Source: an uncultured Senegalimassilia sp. (GTDB lineage: Bacteria; Actinomycetota; Coriobacteriia; Coriobacteriales; Eggerthellaceae). From it: a DNA stretch of 53,680 nt. The notes under the pieces are model-generated. The model did no database searches. It worked only from the letters and a program-made list of their open reading frames with translations, and was not told where the DNA came from. Shown here in pieces: positions 51,600 through 53,680 of the stretch. Position 1 is the stretch's first letter; every line of letters starts with the position of its first letter. The stretch is from the NCBI GenBank assembly GCA_934630815.1, contig CAKTWI010000017.1, forward strand, positions 1 to 53,680, written 5' to 3'. The position numbers and the translations under genes were made by a program.

Positions 51600-53680
51600 T
51601 GAAGCTTTCCTTTTCCACCCGCGGCTGGGCTGACCACTCCTGGGACGAGTTGGTAGGCACCGCCCTTGAAATGGATTTCTCGGGCATCGAGATCCACAAC
51701 CCCATCACCAACGCGGCGTTCACCGGCAAGGGCGGCCCGCTTGACCGCTACAACACGCAGGCGACGGCTCGCGCCCTGCGCGACAAGGGCCTTTCCATCC
51801 CCGCGTTCGACTCCTCGGTCGACATCTCGGCGGGCGAGCAGCAGGTTCAGGACGCCAAGGACCTTATCGACCTGGCTCAGGCCGCAAGCGTGGGCATGGT
51901 GTGCGTGGTCGTCCAGCATGACGACGAGGATGCCATCCACGCCGCGCTCTCCCAGCTGGTCCCCTACGCCGAGGAGCACGGCGTGGTGCTGCTGATCGAA
52001 TCCAGCGGCATCTTCTCCAGCACCTCGCGCCTGACCGGCATCATGGACCGCTACGCCAGCGACTACCTGGGCGCTCTGTGGGACGTCCACAACGTCTACC
52101 GCGTGGGCGGCGAAAGCCCGGCGACCACCATCAAGAACCTGGGCGCCTACGTCAAGCACGTGCACATGCGCGACTCCGACGACGACGGCTCCTTCAATCT
52201 GGTGGGCGAAGGCACCCTGCCCATCGACGAGGTGGTACGCGCACTGTCCTCCATCGACTACGACGGCTTCGTGTCGCTTGAGTGGGACCCTGCGTGGATG
52301 GCCGACCTCACCGACATGGAGGTCATCTTCCCCCATTACGTCAACTACATGGAGCAGTTCGAGGACACCCGCGGCAAGCGCCGCACGCTCTACCTCAACC
52401 ACGACGGCACCGGCGAGTACGTGTGGAAGAAGGACGAGCTCATCGACCTGACCTTCCCGCAGGTGCTCGACAAGATGGTCGAGTGCTTCCCCGACCAGTA
52501 CTGCTTCAAGTACACCACGCTGGACTACACGCGCACCTACGAGGAGTTCCGCGACGATGTTGACACGTTCGCCCGCGCGCTCGTGTCGATGGGCGTCAAG
52601 CCCGGCAGCAAGGTTGCCATCTGGGCCACCAACGTACCTGCCTGGTACATCACGTTTTGGGCCGCCACGAAGATCGGCGCCGTGCTGGTCACGGTGAACA
52701 CCGCCTACAAGATCCACGAGGCCGAGTACCTGCTGCGCCAGTCCGACACGCACACGCTGGTTATGATCGACAGCGCGCTGGACTCCAACTACCGCCAGAT
52801 CATCAACGACCTGTGCCCCGAGATCGCCGACACCAAGCCCGGCGACCAGTTGCACTGCAAGCGCCTTCCCTTCCTGCGCAACGTCATCACCGTCGGTTTC
52901 GACATGCCCGGCTGCCTGAACTTCGAGCAGGCCATGGAGCGCTCCGAGCTGGTGCCGCTTGAGAAGATCCAGCGCATGGCCGCCGAGGTGCGCCCCGACG
53001 ACGTGTGCAACATGCAGTACACCTCCGGCACCACGGGCTTCCCCAAGGGCGTCATGCTCACGCACCGCAACGTGGTCAACGACGGCAAGTGCATCGGCGA
53101 CCGCATGGGCCTTTCCACCGCGGACCGCTTCATGATCCACGTGCCCATGTTCCACTGCTTCGGCATGACGCTGTCCATGACGTCGTCCATGACCCACGGC
53201 GCCACCATGTGCCCCATGCCCTACTTCAGCGCGAAGGCGTCGCTGCACTGCATCACGCAGGAGAAGGTGACCGCGTTCAACGGCGTGCCCACCATGTTCA
53301 TCGCCATGTTCAACCACGCCGACTACCGCAAGACCGACTTCAGCCACATGCGCACCGGCATCATGGCCGGCGCCGGCTGCCCGCCCGAGCTCATGAAGCG
53401 CGCCGCGCAGCCCGATGAGATGAACATGACCGGCATCGTGTCGGTGTACGGCCAGACCGAATCGGCCCCGGGCTCCACCATGAGCGCCTGGACCGACCCG
53501 CTCGACCTGCGCACCGAGACCGTCGGCTACGCGTTCCCGCACGTGCAGTGCAAGATCATCGATCCCGAAACCGGCGAGGAGATGCCCGACGGCCAGATCG
53601 GCGAGTTCTGCTCGCGCGGCTACAACATCATGAAGGGCTACTACAAGATGCCCGATGCCACCTTCAAGACGGTGGACGAG
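51599..53680 (+). CDS. Fusion of xylose-isomerase-like TIM barrel and AMP-dependent acyl-CoA ligase (3' partial)
   Basis: The frame is open for 694 codons from ATG 51599 (within the upstream stop) to the window end. Residues ~1-255 form an AP-endonuclease-2/sugar-isomerase barrel with metal-type residues in LLIESSG, WDVHN, KHVHMRD and SLEWDP. From ~280 onward it is an ANL adenylating enzyme: P-loop YTSGTTGFPKG (474-484), MFHCFG, GAGCPPEL, and YGQTE (617-621). The C-terminal ligase domain lies beyond the window. Such enzymes activate a carboxylate as AMP ester and usually make a CoA thioester. The fusion suggests that an isomerised or epimerised hydroxy-acid is activated next. Substrate unknown. 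Confidence 0.88.
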   Translation, partial: MKLSFSTRGWADHSWDELVGTALEMDFSGIEIHNPITNAAFTGKGGPLDRYNTQATARALRDKGLSIPAFDSSVDISAGEQQVQDAKDLIDLAQAASVGMVCVVVQHDDEDAIHAALSQLVPYAEEHGVVLLIESSGIFSSTSRLTGIMDRYASDYLGALWDVHNVYRVGGESPATTIKNLGAYVKHVHMRDSDDDGSFNLVGEGTLPIDEVVRALSSIDYDGFVSLEWDPAWMADLTDMEVIFPHYVNYMEQFEDTRGKRRTLYLNHDGTGEYVWKKDELIDLTFPQVLDKMVECFPDQYCFKYTTLDYTRTYEEFRDDVDTFARALVSMGVKPGSKVAIWATNVPAWYITFWAATKIGAVLVTVNTAYKIHEAEYLLRQSDTHTLVMIDSALDSNYRQIINDLCPEIADTKPGDQLHCKRLPFLRNVITVGFDMPGCLNFEQAMERSELVPLEKIQRMAAEVRPDDVCNMQYTSGTTGFPKGVMLTHRNVVNDGKCIGDRMGLSTADRFMIHVPMFHCFGMTLSMTSSMTHGATMCPMPYFSAKASLHCITQEKVTAFNGVPTMFIAMFNHADYRKTDFSHMRTGIMAGAGCPPELMKRAAQPDEMNMTGIVSVYGQTESAPGSTMSAWTDPLDLRTETVGYAFPHVQCKIIDPETGEEMPDGQIGEFCSRGYNIMKGYYKMPDATFKTVDE

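Noticed and set aside
51596..53542. 648-codon minus-strand open frame
   Set aside because: It is Gly/Val/His-rich shadow of the isomerase-ligase fusion, whose plus-strand frame has full motif sets and overlaps the upstream stop in the usual coupled way.

Overview
The window is GC-rich and gene-dense with no visible rRNA or tRNA gene. It most resembles a gut member of the Coriobacteriia, probably Eggerthellaceae. The evidence is Tat-exported FAD reductases paired with small NrfH-like multiheme cytochromes, a twelve-helix membrane LuxR regulator, LAxTG-type sorting signals, a DUF5692-like membrane protein, and LexA boxes of the CGAAC-N4-GTTCG type. The genus cannot be fixed from sequence reading alone.

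Layout. 1-4.8 kb: a heterodimeric ABC exporter (first gene cut by the window edge) and a LysE-type amino-acid exporter. 5.2-8.8 kb: an AT-rich surface-protein island with a BspA-like repeat protein. 9.1-10.1 kb: a MazEF-like toxin-antitoxin pair in a ~0.9 kb unit that recurs at 17.0-17.7 kb with the toxin destroyed by an internal deletion. 10.1-17.0 kb: an extracytoplasmic respiration module (membrane protein, TetR regulator, multiheme cytochrome, FMN lipoprotein, Tat flavoprotein, membrane protein, ApbE flavin transferase). 17.8-18.8 kb: orphan AbiEi-like and Phd-like antitoxins. 18.8-20.8 kb: an SOS mutagenesis cassette around a LexA box. 20.9-27.7 kb: a wall-anchored 5'-nucleotidase, a peptide deformylase-like protein with an altered active site, transporters, and an Fsr-type MFS pump behind a second LexA-like box. 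27.8-31.7 kb: a membrane LuxR regulator next to a second flavoprotein/cytochrome pair. 31.9-42.4 kb: HAD phosphatase, MocR regulator divergent from an SDR, ABC-F ATPase, GT39-like glycosyltransferase, YdjC-like deacetylase and release factor 3. 42.6-46.5 kb: an ACGX-type RiPP locus (60-residue precursor with six ACG motifs, PPOX/ferredoxin fusion, radical SAM/SPASM enzyme, nitroreductase remnant, class-M sirtuin, divergent HxlR regulator). 46.5-49.5 kb: LOG-family remnant, DMT transporter, DDAH-like amidinohydrolase, and a small winged-helix gene behind an apparent c-di-GMP-I (GEMM) riboswitch. 50.2-53.7 kb: a LeuA-like protein with replaced metal ligands, overlapping a fused TIM-barrel isomerase/AMP-dependent ligase that runs off the window.

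The strongest candidates for little-described biology are the ACGX peptide locus with its sirtuin neighbour, the LeuA-like/isomerase-ligase pair, and the riboswitch-terminator leader.
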